64,000 nt of DNA from Cryptomeria japonica. Its lineage: Eukaryota; Streptophyta; Pinopsida; Cupressales; Cupressaceae. Shown piece by piece: positions 1-11,394 of this stretch. The stretch covers positions 21,986,047 through 22,050,046 of the forward strand of contig NC_081405.1 of NCBI RefSeq assembly GCF_030272615.1, in the 5' to 3' direction. The notes beneath the pieces are model-generated. The model had not been told where the DNA came from. It saw only the letters and a list, made by a program, of their open reading frames with translations, and searched no databases. The translations under genes were made by a program, and so were the position numbers. How positions within the stretch are numbered: the stretch's first letter is position 1; each line of letters starts with the position of its first letter.

Positions 1-378
1 GGTAAGGGAGTTATTTATCTTAATGGGAAGAGTAGTGCTGATGATGTCTATTGGGTTGAAGGCCTAAAGCACAAGCTTGTAAGTGTGGCACAACTTAATG
101 ATATAGGACACCCACTGGAGTTTAGAAATAGAATGTGCAAAATCTTTGACAATAAAGGTGAATTGATTGCAACTGGGAAACAGACAAAAGGTAATCTATT
201 TCATCTCAATCCTAAAGTTAGCAACTGTTTGATTGCAAAATTAGATGATAGCTGGATTCGGCATAGGAGATTTTGTCATATAAATTTTAACAATATTGTT
301 AAAGTAAGAAAGTCTAAGACAATAAGAGGTATGCCTCAGCTAGACAAACCGATTAATGCTCTTTGTAAAGAATGTTAG
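1..378 (+). pseudogene. copia pre-integrase segment (end of protease to zinc-binding region), element F
   Basis: The frame is already open at base 1 (VYWVEGLKHKL is typical just after the copia protease). It continues through a GAG-pre-integrase region ending in CKEC, the CxxC half of the HHCC zinc site; the His half is weakened (IRHRRFCHIN). A TAG at 376-378 follows CKEC where related copies have CKECQ (as in element E), so this looks like a Gln-to-stop change. Not functional on its own. Confidence 0.8.
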
Positions 379-387
379 CTAGGAAGG

Positions 388-1071
388 ATGAATTCTTCAG
401 CTTTCAAGAGAAAGTCCTTCTTAGCAAAGAACTTGTTAGATTTGGTTCATACAGATGTATGTGGACCAATAAGAACAAGAATTCAAGGTGACAGATACTT
501 CATGATCTTCACTTATGATTGTTCAAGGATGATGTGGGTCAAATTCTTGAAGGATACGAATGAAGCTTTTGGTAAATTCAAGGCATTCAGAGCCTTAGCT
601 AAGAAAGAGAGTGGCAAAAAGATAAAATGTCTAAGAACATATCAATGCGGTGAATTCACTTATGTGGAATTCACTAAGTATTGTGATGATAATGGTATCA
701 AGTGGCAACTTTCTGCACCAAGGATACCACAACAGAATGGTATAGCAGAGAGAAACAACCAATCATTGGTTGAAGCTGCTAGGACTATGTTGATTCAAGA
801 AGGTGTAGCAAAAATATTTTGGAAAGAAGCTGTAAGTATAGATGTTTACACAATGAACCAAGTTTTGGTGAAAAGAGGTAAGGACAAGACCCCATATGGA
901 TATTGGTATGGGAGATCACCTGATGTTAGCTATTTTAGGATATTTGGAAGCAAATGTTTTATTAAAAGAGGTGATTACATAAGCAAGTTTGAAGCTAAGA
1001 GTGATGAAGGCATATTTCTTGGATATTCCACCAAGAGTAAGGCCTGTAAATGCTTCAACAATCGAACATAG
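388..1071 (+). pseudogene. copia integrase core (rve), element F
   Basis: Continues the polyprotein after the TAG at 376. The first catalytic Asp is in HTDVCGP. The second should lie in a RSDxGGEF motif but reads RTYQCGEF, so that Asp has become Tyr. The Glu is kept in QNGIAERNN. The downstream copia signature KCFIKRG..FEAKSDEGIFLGYS is recognisable. A TAG ends the segment near 1069. With the second Asp lost this copy should be unable to integrate DNA. Confidence 0.88.
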
Positions 1072-1395
1072 AAAATTGTTGAGAGTATTGATGTTTGTGT
1101 AGATGAATGTCCTGAATTTTAAGAAGGAACCAATTCTGAGAAGAAGGATGAAGATCCTTGCATTTTGCTTTTGGCACCTGAAACTGTCAAATCAGAAACC
1201 GGTAAAGAAAATCCTTATGTACTTGTTCAACCGGAACAAATAAATTCAAAGGAAGATGATAATGAAGAAGTTGAACCTGAAGAGAATGATCATGTTATTC
1301 CTAGGTATGTGAGACTGAATCACGGTCTTGAATAGATAATTGGAGATAAGGATGCCGGTGTACTAACTAGAAGGAGAATAAGAGGGAACTCTTGC
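1072..1395 (+). pseudogene. linker between integrase and RT, element F
   Basis: Decayed acidic linker of the copia polyprotein. Fragments such as IPRYVRLNH (near 1300) and LTRRRIRGN (near 1365) match the usual pre-RT region. It has in-frame stops near 1122 and 1333 and no domain of its own. Confidence 0.6.
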
Positions 1396-2358
1396 ATGAT
1401 CTCCACCTTTGATCCTAGAAGTGCTAAGGTGGAATTTGGTGATGATCATTGGGTGAAAGCTATGGAGGAGGAGTTGGATCAAATTGAGAAGAACACTTGG
1501 ACCCTGGTACCTCGACCGGTAAACAAGAATGTTATAGGTACTAAATGGGTGTTCAGAAACAAGTTAAATGAAGATGGTGTTGTAGTTCACAACAAGGCAA
1601 GATTAGTATGCAAAGGTTATGCGCAAGAAGAAGGAGAGGATTATGGAGAAACTTTTGCACCAGTAGTAAGACTGGAAGGTGTTAGAATATTGCTTGCATG
1701 TGCAGCTCATAAGAAGTATAAGGTATACAAGATGGATGTTAAGTCCGCATTCTTGAATGGGATACTAGAAGAAGAGGTTTATATAGAGCAGCTTGATGGT
1801 TATGCATTAATAGAAAAGGAAGACATGGTATGCAAATTGCATAAAGATTTGTATGGATTAAAGCAGGCACCTAGAGCATGGTATGAATGGATTCACACTC
1901 ATCTGATGAAGATAGGCTTTGCTAGAACCAGTAATGACAACAATAGTTATCTCAAGTCTGAAGGAGATGAAATACTGGTCAATGAAGTATTTGTAGATGA
2001 CATTATATTTGGAGGTAATGATGACATGAGTAATTGTTTTACAGATGAAATGAAGAATGAATTTGAGATGTCATTAGTAGGGGAAATAAAAAATTTCATA
2101 GGCTTAAAGATCTAGCAGATGAAGAATGGTATTTTCATTACTCAATCCAAGTATGTGAAAGAAGTTTTGAAGACTTTTGGCATGAGTGACTGTAAACCAG
2201 CTGGAACCCCAATGGTTATAGGTTGTAAATTGTCCAAGGAAGATGCATCTAAGTCTGTAGATGAAAAAGAATGCAGGTCAATGATTGGCAAATTACACTA
2301 TGTTGTTCACAGTCGACCAAATATTGCCCATGCAGTTGGTATTGTTGTTAGATTTTAG
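1396..2358 (+). pseudogene. copia reverse transcriptase (RVT_2), element F
   Basis: Starts with W.KAMEEELDQIEKNTWTLVPRP, the conserved copia RT entry, followed by KWVFRNKLNEDG, KARLVCKGYAQEEG, DVKSAFLNG and YGLKQAPRAWYE. The catalytic box is FVDDIIFGGN, so both Asp of the YVDD-type motif are present. An in-frame TAG at 2113 splits the domain; the second part (ITQSKYVKEVL..SMIGKLHY) is the copia RT-RNase H connection and ends at TAG 2356-2358, where the family has VSRFQ. Confidence 0.92.
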
Positions 2359-2382
2359 AAGAATCTAAAGGAGGCACATCTG

Positions 2383-2942
2383 ATGGCAACCAAAAGATTT
2401 TTTAGATATCTGAAAGGTACTATTGACTATGGGTTATCGTATCCATATGGTGGAAATTTTGATTTGAAAGCATACACAGATGCTGATTGGGCAGGAAATA
2501 TTGATGACCGGAAGAGTACTACCAGTAGAGCATTCTTTCTAGGGAGAAGGCTAGTTTCATGGAGTAGTAAAAAGCAAAGTTGTACTTCATAATCTATTGC
2601 CGAAGCTGAGTATGTAGGAACTAATATGAATTGCACATAAGCTATGTGGATGAGATACATTTGGAAGGTTTGAAGATGGAAATCTCAGAACCAATAAAGA
2701 TTTTGTGTGATAATACAAGTGCAATAAACATTTCTAAAAATCCCATTTTGCACACAAGGAATAAGCACATTGAATTGAAATATCACTTGTTGAGGGAAAA
2801 AGTTCAAAGTAAAGATGTTATCTTGGAGCATATTTCTACCAAGGAGCAACTTGCAGATATATTTACCAAACCTTTGCTTAAGACCACTTTCAAGTATCTT
2901 AGAAGTCAATTGGGGGTTGTCCCTCTTCATGACGCTAGTTGA
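2383..2942 (+). pseudogene. copia RNase H, element F
   Basis: Carries YTDADWAGNIDDRKSTT, the hallmark of copia RNase H, then SWSSKKQSCTS, stops at 2590 (TAA) and 2638 (TAA) where Gln is expected, and a frame change near 2640. The rest, in another frame, gives LCDNTSAINISKNPI, RNKHIELKYHLLRE and LADIFTKPL, the normal C-terminal end of copia polyproteins. Coding sequence ends at 2942. Confidence 0.9.
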
Positions 2943-3317
2943 GTATGATGCTGATTACATCAGTCCCTGAACCACTTGCAGAATTTTACATGGATTGATG
3001 AAGAAGTGGATGTATTCCATAGGGGGAGCATCAAGTTGCAGAATGATGTTGATGCATAGTGAGAGAAGAATTACATTTTCTTTTTACTTTCACTTTGGCA
3101 TTGCTATCAAAGGGGGAGAAGAATTATGTGATTGAGGAGAAGAATTATGTGATTGAGGAGAAGAATTATGTGTCTGATTAGGTGAAGCAACGGCAGGCTG
3201 AAGACAAACAGAGAAAGGTGAATAATTGGTAATGTAAACTAAGATTCCTATTCACCAATCTTAGCAGCAATCAGAGGCGTTGATACTTGTATTGCCATCA
3301 ATGCCAAAGGGGGAGAT
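2943..3317 (+). other. element F 3' spacer with multiple polypurine tracts
   Basis: Non-coding stretch between pol and the 3' LTR. Purine blocks near 3019, 3111 and 3305-3317; the last lies against the LTR and should be the functional PPT. Sireviruses are known to repeat this motif. It also holds a short tandem repeat (listed separately). Confidence 0.75.
3117..3172 (+). repeat. 22-bp tandem repeat, about 2.5 copies
   Basis: The unit GAGAAGAATTATGTGATTGA recurs back to back, the last copy diverging. It lies in the purine-rich spacer upstream of the F 3' LTR and looks like local duplication of a PPT-adjacent segment. Confidence 0.8.
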
Positions 3318-4745
3318 TGTTGGCATTGAGGTTGTTGGCATTTTGCATAGAGATTGCATTAATGATATGTTGTCATTGATGTCAATTGAACCAATAATGG
3401 TATTCATGTTATTATTGATATTGTTGTTTTTGATATTGGCTAGTAACCGATAAAAAGAGCTTTGTGGAAGATGTTGTAAACCAGTATGTAAAGTTTGTGA
3501 GTTGAATTGGTGAACCGGTGTAAAGGGTTAAAACCTTTCTATACAATGTAATTGGTAAACCCTATCAGCTATTAATACCTAATCAATCAAGTTTGTTGGT
3601 TTATTATCTGATAAGCGATAATGATGGAGACACGTGTGATCATTGTATGATGATAAGTTCAAATTGTTTTGGGGCATTTGTTTATTGTCTAGGGAAGGAG
3701 CAAAGTGGATTGCATCTAATGTATAGCACGTGATGAGTTACAAAGTTTGATGAAGCAGTGATCATGGAGCGGTTGGAATTTTCTTGAAGAATGTGAAAAG
3801 ATTGTCATGATTTCTAACGGTCAAGATTATACCGACTTGTTTGTAATCTTGATGATGAGAATTAGGTTTTTGTTGTGTTATCGACCTAATTGATTTGTAT
3901 TTAAGGTCGATAAAGTTGTTTGTAAAGGTGGTTGGCAAGATTGATAGAAACATGTTGAGTGTGTAGTTTCCTAACCAGTGAATGGATCTGCACTTTCAGT
4001 GAAGCCAGATTGAAGCTTAGAAGGATCTGATCAAGCAAATGTAGTGATACTCTGACAGATCAAGAAAACCTATTGTTTTCTAACAATTATAGTAGAATTG
4101 AAATCCCTTAACTGGGTAAGCTCTAACAAGCTTTGTTACTCATTAAATCCTCTAACAAGGTGGTCCATTAGCCTGGATTCTTAAATCCTCCAGCAAGGTT
4201 ACTCCTAACAGGGTATTGTTCTTTTCATCAAGGCATTTTTGTAAATCCCCTAACTGAGTGATTCCTAACTGGAATTAGTTCTTAACAGGACTTATTGTAA
4301 GGCTTTAACATGCTTGGCTCTTAACAGGGCGAACTTCATAAGAGTTCAGATAGCTATCCTTGTGAGTCTCATCTCACCATGGTTTTTACCTATTTGGGTT
4401 TTCCACGTATAAACATTTGTGTCAAGTGGTGAATTCTTTTGTGGTTATGATCTTATTTGTTGATTTGATTAACTTCTGATAAGGCATGATAAGTAGAAGC
4501 ATTGAGAGATGAATATGTTGAGTTATGATTAAGCATTGTTTATGTTTACAAGATTGAAGTTGTTTATTGTTAAGTTGTCATAACAGTTAAATCGGTTGAT
4601 GTCAAGTATTCTTATGAATATTGATCTTGATTGAGATATGTTTGCTTTGTGTGACTGAGTTTGAGTTTGGAAACTTTGTATCAATTTTTCAATATACTAA
4701 TTTAGGCCCCTCTCTCAGTATTCTATCGGATACTTATTCTTTCAC
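3318..4745 (+). repeat. 3' LTR of element F (right end approximate)
   Basis: Begins TGTTGGCATT directly after the purine tract AAAGGGGGAGAT. Inside are features shared with the other copia LTRs here: TGTCATTGATGTCA near the start, GGTTTTTACC..GGGTTTTCC near 4380-4410, and a C-rich block (GGCCCCTCTCTC) near the end. The expected CTAACA terminus is not clear; sequence runs into minus-strand gag of the next element around 4745. Confidence 0.75.
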
Positions 4746-4752
4746 CATACCA

Positions 4753-6205
4753 TTAGATAGAATTTCTTTGTCCTTTGTCGGAAGGAGGTCTTATTTGTTG
4801 CTTCCTCATTTTCCTACTTCTGGTGAAACTATCTTCTCCCATCTTCCCTTTACCTTTGGGATCTACATTGTTCCTTCTTCTTGTAGCATTGGTCTCCCTT
4901 TTTGTATGCAAGTCCTCACTAATTGTTCTTAGGTCAACCTTCTTCTGGGGAGTATTTCTGACTGTGAAGGTATATCCCTTGTTCTCTCCATTTGAGGAGA
5001 CAAATTGAATGTCATTATGGGGGACATTCTTGCTGGTGGAGCATTCACTAGCCCCACTTCCTAATCCTTCAGTGTCCTTGGCATGCTTCTTCTTCTTCAA
5101 CATCTTGTCCAAGGCATCACTACTCCCATCAAACCAGATTCTTACCTTGAGCTCATCCTAACACTTCTCAAGGTCAATTCAGAGAGACTCCATTTCTCCA
5201 AGCATCTTATGATATTATTTATCTTTAACTTCTAGCCTAGATGCTAGATATTCACACCGGCACACCTTGGTGAACTTTTCCCAGCACTTAAACTCTAAGA
5301 TGCATTTCTCAGATTCCTCAAGGCATTTTGTCAGCTGATTCTACTATATTATAGTAGCATTCTTGAAAATCTTGTATTCATTTCTCAGATTCTCGCTTTC
5401 ACTTTTCTTGGAGTCCAAGATTGATTTCAAATCATCAGTCAATATTTTTGTCTCTTCTAGTTGAGTGGTCAATAAACCAACCTTTTGGTTTGATACTTCA
5501 AGGCAGGTTCTCAATTGGCAGCAATCCTCATGAACTGATCTTTTGTAGTTTTTAAAATCATTTTTAACATTTTGAATCTCTTCTAGAGCACTTACCAGTT
5601 CACACTCAAGATATACTTCTGCATCTTCTTCTTCTTCATCATCACTGCCAAACACATCTTGTCAATGGGATCTATTTTCCCTATCACTTTCAGATGTGTG
5701 CACTTCATCTTTAGATCCTTGACCCATGAAGAGGTGGGTTCCTTCTTTACCAAAGTTCCAACTGCTAGTGGATCTTCCTTCATCAATTGCAGATACATGA
5801 GATGCATTTCTCATCAAATCATCACTAGCCAGTTTTGCAGTAGTAGGCTCATTTCTAGAGAGCTTTTTCAATCTCTCCCATAAGTTTTTTGGTGTTTTGC
5901 ATCTATCCACCTGTGAGCCCACTAAATATAGTCCTCATGGCATCTTCATTGCACAAGCATCTCCTTTCTTCTTTAGATCTGGTGGGAGGACTAGCATTCA
6001 TAGGGAGGTCATTAATAATTGACATCCATACATCGAATCCTAGGGAGGATAGGAAGACTTCCATTCTACAACTCCAAATAGAATAGTTTGAACCATCAAA
6101 CACAGGAGAAGGGATTGACACTAAACAAATCATTGTATCCTTAAGCCAAAATCTACCCCAGCTGGAGAAAGCTCGTCTAACTGGGAACCTATGCTCTGAT
6201 ACCAA
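4753..6205 (-). pseudogene. copia-type gag (UBN2-like), element A1
   Basis: N-terminal part (from 6205 leftwards) has VFDGSNYSIWSCRMEVFLSS and SLGFDVWMSIINDL, the entry to copia gag capsid domains (DUF4219/UBN2 type), then LWERLKKLSRNEP. An acidic, coiled-coil-prone stretch follows (DDEEEEDAEVYLECELV, about 5600-5655), then a Lys/Arg-rich part to 4753. Frames change around 5600-5900 and stops interrupt it. The zinc knuckle expected further left is missing through truncation. Confidence 0.8.
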
Positions 6206-6206
6206 T
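6193..6206 (-). promoter_or_regulatory. primer binding site, element A1
   Basis: Reads GCTCTGATACCA on the plus strand, i.e. TGGTATCAGAGC on the element strand, complementary to the 3' end of plant initiator Met tRNA. It sits two bases from the LTR edge at 6207. Confidence 0.9.
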
Positions 6207-8332
6207 TGTTAGACACAATGTACCACCGGTTCTCAAACTTTTCTCTTTAGTGACCTAGGTGTGTATACTGGTTATGGGATCTAACACAATGTAGTCATAC
6301 CGATTAGTGGGGAGACTAACACAAATGCAATCACACAAGGGAACATCACATAACACTAGCATATATGAGGAAAACCCAAGATGGGGAAAACCTCAGTGAG
6401 CAATGTTGTTGGAGTCTACTGTTCCAATCCAACATCACAATCAAAACTCTCTTATAATGTTTAGGGCACCAACCCAAGGAGCACCAACCCTTGATTTAGG
6501 GCACCAACCCAAGGAGTACCAACCCTTGATTTAGGGCACCAACCCAAGGAGCACCAACCCCTAACTTGTTTATGGGCTACCACCCAAAGGAACTACAATC
6601 CCTGCACTGAGCTACAACTCAATGGTCACTATGAAAACATCAATCACAAAAGTAGTTATTTTGTTACAAGTGAATCTTGCAACCATTCCAAATACCTTAC
6701 TCTACCACTGAGATACCTTCTCCGCTACACCGGTACACTTCTCATGTTGCTCTCATCTGCTGCTTCTCTACCAGTAAACTCTACTGGTACACCTCTCCTC
6801 TTCTTCTACTCTACTAGATCTCCACCTTACTCTTTTCTTTTTACCAGTACTACACTCTGTCAATCCACTATCTGCCTTCTCTACAACTCTCTTCAATTCT
6901 GCTCTGTCGGTATAACCACTACAAGTTTTGCACTGCTACCGATTGAACACTTCAACCTGATTCTTCCTCATTCTCACTCTCTTCTCAGATACTCATTGAG
7001 AACTTGGCTATTTTTCTCTTATATGCAGAAGTAATACTTAATCACTTCACAGTAGCACACTCTTATTCCATTCAACAACAACCTTCAATGAGTTTGACTT
7101 CATTATTTATAGCTTGGTTTTCTCGCCAAAAACTAATTCAAAAAACATGGGCTATTAGGGTTTCCTCATCAACCTCGAGGCAAACCAAATCCAATCAGAT
7201 CTTGTTTGATATGATCTCCCAAATAGCCAAATGTACAACTCTGCCATTAACATACCTTCCAATAAATATTTTCCATCTTTGGCGATCTTCTTTTTCCCTT
7301 ATCGGCTGATTTCTTGGTGAACCACCAAGATCGGTCTTGTTGTTTCCTTCATCTGCCTCGATCTCCTCAATCACTCTTAGCTGGCCCTAAGTTGTCCTCT
7401 AGACCTCATGACGCAAACCTCTACAACATGTCCCATGATTTGTGGGATCTTCCATTAATGTCGACCAACTCTGCAACTACTCCGTAGGTGTACATTCCTT
7501 CTTCATCCGAAAGGAGGTCCACCACCTTGACTCATGTGGCATCCATGTCGACTAGCTGCCAGCTTGACTCTACATGTCAGTCTAGATAGGATGACTGACC
7601 AAACACTCTACCAGTTTCTCTTCTCTGTCAATTTACTAACCCTGTCGGTTAATCCCTCAAACCGGTCTGTCATCAACCTTGCACTCTACTTCTCTCCCGG
7701 TGGAATCGGTCAGCACTCTTGCTAACCTACCTTATGTACATCTTCATCAGATGGGGAGTCTTCTTCATCTACACCTTATCCATATTAGTGGTTGAATTAC
7801 ATACCGATAAACACTCTTGATCTGTATCAACATCTAAACATTCCTTCTCAGTCGGTTTAGTGCATATCCCTAATTTCATGCACTTGATGCACACCTCTTC
7901 TTCGTTATCTCACAAAACTATGATACACAGAATATGTAATAGGAAATAAGTTCCACTTACCAGTGAAGTGACACCTTGTCTTCTACATCCTACAATGTAC
8001 TCATGTGACTTCCCTATTTGTGCAGCATATCTTCAAACAAACATATGTGATCCATTGTGGATGCATTCACTATCATTCATTACCTCTCATGATGACTGCA
8101 TCTTCATCTGGAGGGAGTCCTATTTTTTGCAACTTCACAACATACCTGTGATTTGTTCATTCTTCTCCTACTGCGTTGATGTGATTTAGGTAACATTCTG
8201 CCTCTTTATCACAAACAACAACTCTAGCATCCTGACCCTTGACCCTCCAGCATGTACATCAGTCATGTGCTTTACAGGTTGACAACTACTCACTTGGTTG
8301 ATCTGACTTCTTCATGTCAACACATCACTTAT
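6207..8332 (-). repeat. 5' LTR of element A1, interrupted at 8332
   Basis: Starts TGTTAGACACAATG on the plus strand and aligns with the A2, A3 and A4 LTRs over most of its length. It stops at CACATCACTTAT, where A2 continues with TTATCAGTTGAC (34050), so the terminal few hundred bases were displaced when E inserted. The C-rich hairpin loop present in A2-A4 is missing here (deleted near 6225). Confidence 0.82.
6461..6563 (-). repeat. 35-bp tandem repeats in A-type LTR
   Basis: Three back-to-back copies of a unit containing GGGCACCAACCCAAGGAG(C/T)ACCAACCC, followed by a diverged copy. Shorter, more diverged versions occupy the same place in the other A-type LTRs (about 25405-25520, 27230-27330, 32138-32245), so repeat number varies between copies of the family. 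Confidence 0.85.
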
Positions 8333-9398
8333 TGTTAGGTCCTGCAGACAACTGAGAGGGGGGGGGGGTGTGAATTAGTTGTCTAATAAATTTAAACCAA
8401 AAACAACTTATCCAAGCCAAATGCTTAATATCGGTAAACCAAAATTTATGCTGGTAGATAGTTTATCAATTAATTGTAGTATTGATAAAGATTAATGCAT
8501 GAAACAGAAAGACAATAACATCCACAACACATAACACCAATATTTGTACGTGGAAACCCTGTAAGGGGAAAAACCATGGTGGGAAACCTTACCCACAATC
8601 AGATGATACTACTGCAGATACTATGTGTATACAAATGGGGTCTGCACATGCAAAAAGGTCAAGCGCCTAGAGCTCACTGCTCAAACACAAATAGGAGTCA
8701 CATTGACTACAATTGGATGGTTAAATCCAATAATAATGTACTACTCAAAATAGCATCTTTATATGTTGGATTTGGTACCGGTGTAGTTTTGATACGCCTT
8801 CATAAAAACCTTCCTTCAACCTTCAAATGATGTCTGTGTGTAAGCTCTGCTTATTCTTGCATATACCTTTTTATGATTTCTTTTCCCAATCACATATTGA
8901 TATTACAAATAAGATCTTACATATATACCATAACCTTAAGACCAATTATAGTAGGTCAGCTCTAAAAGATATTACAATAAAAGCAATTTACAATTAAATT
9001 AATAACCGATGCAATAATTGATACAACATGTCGGTTTAATGCATTTACAACAATAATAAATCATCTTCAAAGCGTACCATTCTGATCTGGAATAGATAAG
9101 TCTGCCGGTGCTTATTGTGGACCTATTTGCCGGTAACAACAAATACGAATATGCCAATGAACAAATCTCCATGACAAAGTGTCCAAATGATGTCTTCAAC
9201 ATAACCAAGTGTTTTCCATGTCATTCCAAGTGCCGGTGAATATTATATCCTACCAGTGAACCAGATACCAGTGACTGTGCATAAAGTCACTTGCTTGCCG
9301 GTGAACATTGCCAATTCTCCAAAGTTCCAGAGTTGATAAGTGTTAATAGGTGTTGACATCAATGAAAAAACCATATCAACATATCCAAAATACCAACA
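8333..9398 (-). repeat. 3' LTR of element E (LTR family C)
   Basis: About 1,066 bp, bounded TGTTAGGTCC..ATACCAACA on the plus strand. It matches the solo LTR C at 16077-18911 once that copy's insert is removed (about 1,074 bp). Its inner edge touches the PPT at 9399. Contains the hairpin AGACAACT (8346-8353) / AGTTGTCT (8377-8384) around a G-run (C-run on the element strand). Confidence 0.9.
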
Positions 9399-9813
9399 AT
9401 CTCCCCCTTTGGCATTGATGGCAACACAAGATGGAAAAACCATCAAAGTGCTAAAATAGAAATGCCAAATACCAAAAACCAACAATCTCCAAAAGAGATC
9501 ATAAGCAAAAATCAAAATTCAGATATAGAGAGTAATCAATCTCTCCTAGAGTAACAATCTCTCCCCCTGAGAGTAACATGTGTCTTCCTTGTGTTTTTTC
9601 ATAGCAATCTCTCCCCCTTTGACATCAAATGCGAAAGCTAATACAAAAACTAGGTTCAAATACAAAATACCAACCAATTCAGTATACCAACTACTCCTCC
9701 TGAGAAGTAGCTCTCCTCATCAAAGCTAGAGTAAAAGATTTCTCTATTAATTATGTCGGTTGATGACAAACATCAACTGTCTAAATCTCTACTGGAGGGG
9801 GTATGACCCAAAG
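9399..9813 (-). other. element E 3' spacer with repeated polypurine tracts
   Basis: ATCTCCCCCTTT abuts the LTR (PPT on the element strand). Further C-blocks near 9546 and 9606 (CTCTCCCCCTTTGAC) repeat the motif, the Sirevirus-like multi-PPT pattern. No coding sequence seen. Confidence 0.8.
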
Positions 9814-10365
9814 CTAATCTCTGAGATATTCAAAAGTTTCTTTAGGCAAAGGCTTAGTGAAATTATCTGCAATCTTCTCTTTAGTATTCACATAAACCAG
9901 TTTTACTTCTTTTGCTTCAACATTCTCCTTTAGAAAATTTAATTTGATAGAAACATGTTTAGTTTTAGAATGTAGTACCGGATTCTTAGATATATCAATT
10001 GCTCCAGTGTTATCACAATAGATAGTTATACATTCCTTTCTTTTTACCTTTATGTCCTTCAACATTTTCTTAAGCCATAATACCTGTGTACAGTTAGTTG
10101 TTGCTGCAACATATTTTGATTCTGTTGTTGATAAAGATGTGCAACTTTGTTTCTTACTCAACCAAGAGATTAGTCTGCTTCCAAGAAAAAATGCTTTGCC
10201 GGTGGTGCTTTTTCTATCATCCACATCTCCTGCCCAATTTGCATCTGTGTATGCACATAATTCAAATTTTTCATCTCTAGGATACCATAAGCCAAGATTG
10301 GTAGTGCCTTGTAAGTACCGGAAAATCCTTTTTACTGCTGATTCATGATTTTCTCTAGGATTACT
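9814..10365 (-). pseudogene. copia RNase H, element E
   Basis: Read leftwards: YTDANWAGDVDDRKSTTGK region, SRLISWLSKKQSCTSLSTTESKYV, IYCDNTGAIDISKNPV, TKHVSIKLNFLKENV and IADNFTKPLPKETFEYLRD, a near-complete copia RNase H domain. The segment is separated from the RT connection by a TAG at 10366-10368, in the place of Gln in VSRFQ. Little else is damaged. Confidence 0.9.
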
Positions 10366-11367
10366 CTAAAATCTTGAAACAATACATACTGCATTCATAA
10401 TATCAGGTCTTGTTTGTGTCAAATACAGTAAACCTCCTATCATTGATTTGTACCTAGTCAGATTAATAGGTGTAGATTCATCCCTTAGTGATAATTTGTC
10501 ATTTGTAGTCATAGGTGTGCTTACCAGTTTAGAGTTTTCCATCCCAAATTTCTTTAGTAACTCCTTCAAGTACTTAGATTGACTCAAGAATATACCTTTA
10601 CCAGTCTATGAAATCTAGAATCCTAAAAAGAATTTTATCTCTCCAATCATAGACATTTCAAATTCTTGTTACATTTCAATAGAAAAGTCTTTACATAAAC
10701 CATCTTCTCCTCCAAACATTATATCAGCAACAAAAACTTCTATAACCAAGATGTCATCATTATTTACTTTATAGTATAAGTTACTGTTAGCATTACCTTT
10801 AGAAAAACCAATCTTTAAAAGATATTTATCCAATCTAGCATACCAAGCTCTTGAAGCTTGCTTTAATCCACACAAAGCTTTCCTTAACCTGCAAACCATA
10901 TCTTTATTATTTGTCAAAGAAATTCCATCAAGTTGCTCAATGTAAACTTCTTCTTCAAGATCTTCATTCAGAAATGCACATTTAATATCCAATTGATATA
11001 CTTTGTAGTTCTTGTGTGCTGCAAAAGCCAAGAATAATTTGACTGCCTCAATTATAGCTACCAGTACAAAGGTTTCATTAAAATCAATTCCTTCTTTATG
11101 AGAATATCCCTTACACACTAGTCTTTCTTTATTTCTGATTACCTTACCATCTTCATTAAGTTTGTTTCTGAATACCCATTTTGTTCATATTATATTTTTT
11201 TCTTTAGGCCGGGGAACTAATGTCCATGTGTTATTCTTTTCAATTTGTTCTAATTCTTCTTCCATAGCTTTAATCCAGTGTTTATCTTCACATGCCTCAT
11301 TAATTGATGATGGTTCAATTTGAGAAATAAGACATACCTCTTCACTTGCCAGTCTTCCTCTTGTCAT
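10366..11367 (-). pseudogene. copia reverse transcriptase, element E
   Basis: From 11367 leftwards: MTRGRL, HWIKAMEEELEQIEKN, NTWTLVPRPKEKN (stop near 11184), KGYSHKEGIDFNETF, LDIKCAFLNEDLEEEVYIEQ and LCGLKQASRAWYARLDKYLL. The catalytic box reads FVADIMFGGED, so the first Asp of the F/YVDD motif is replaced by Ala and polymerase activity should be lost. Then a stop near 10668 and the connection SQSKYLKELLKKFGM..YKSMIGGLLYLTQTRPDI. Confidence 0.9.
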
Positions 11368-11394
11368 AACTCCTTGATACTTATTTCCAATTAT

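Larger units (their letters stand above)
1..4745 (+). mobile_element. Ty1/copia element F, 3' part (pol and 3' LTR)
   Basis: Decayed copia element read left to right and cut by the window start. Order seen: end of protease/GAG-pre-integrase, integrase, reverse transcriptase, RNase H, a spacer with several polypurine motifs, then the 3' LTR. Integrase before RT is the copia order. Three AGGGGGAG-type purine motifs (near 3019, 3111 and 3305) resemble the repeated PPTs described for Sireviruses. The right edge is approximate: F sequence gives way to a minus-strand gag between about 4740 and 4755, suggesting F inserted into that gag (inference). Confidence 0.9.
4746..8332 (-). mobile_element. gag-carrying copia-type element A1, truncated at both ends
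   Basis: Read on the minus strand: LTR (right), PBS, then gag running left until replaced by the F LTR near 4745. Its LTR is broken at 8332 by the C-type LTR of element E. LTR and gag are homologous to those of A2 and K, so this is one of three members of a family. Complete member K holds only gag, so A1 probably never had pol (inference). Confidence 0.8.

Noticed and set aside
4621-4932. Open plus-strand frame across the F LTR/A1 gag junction
   Set aside because: Antisense to recognisable gag and spanning two elements; no coherent protein.
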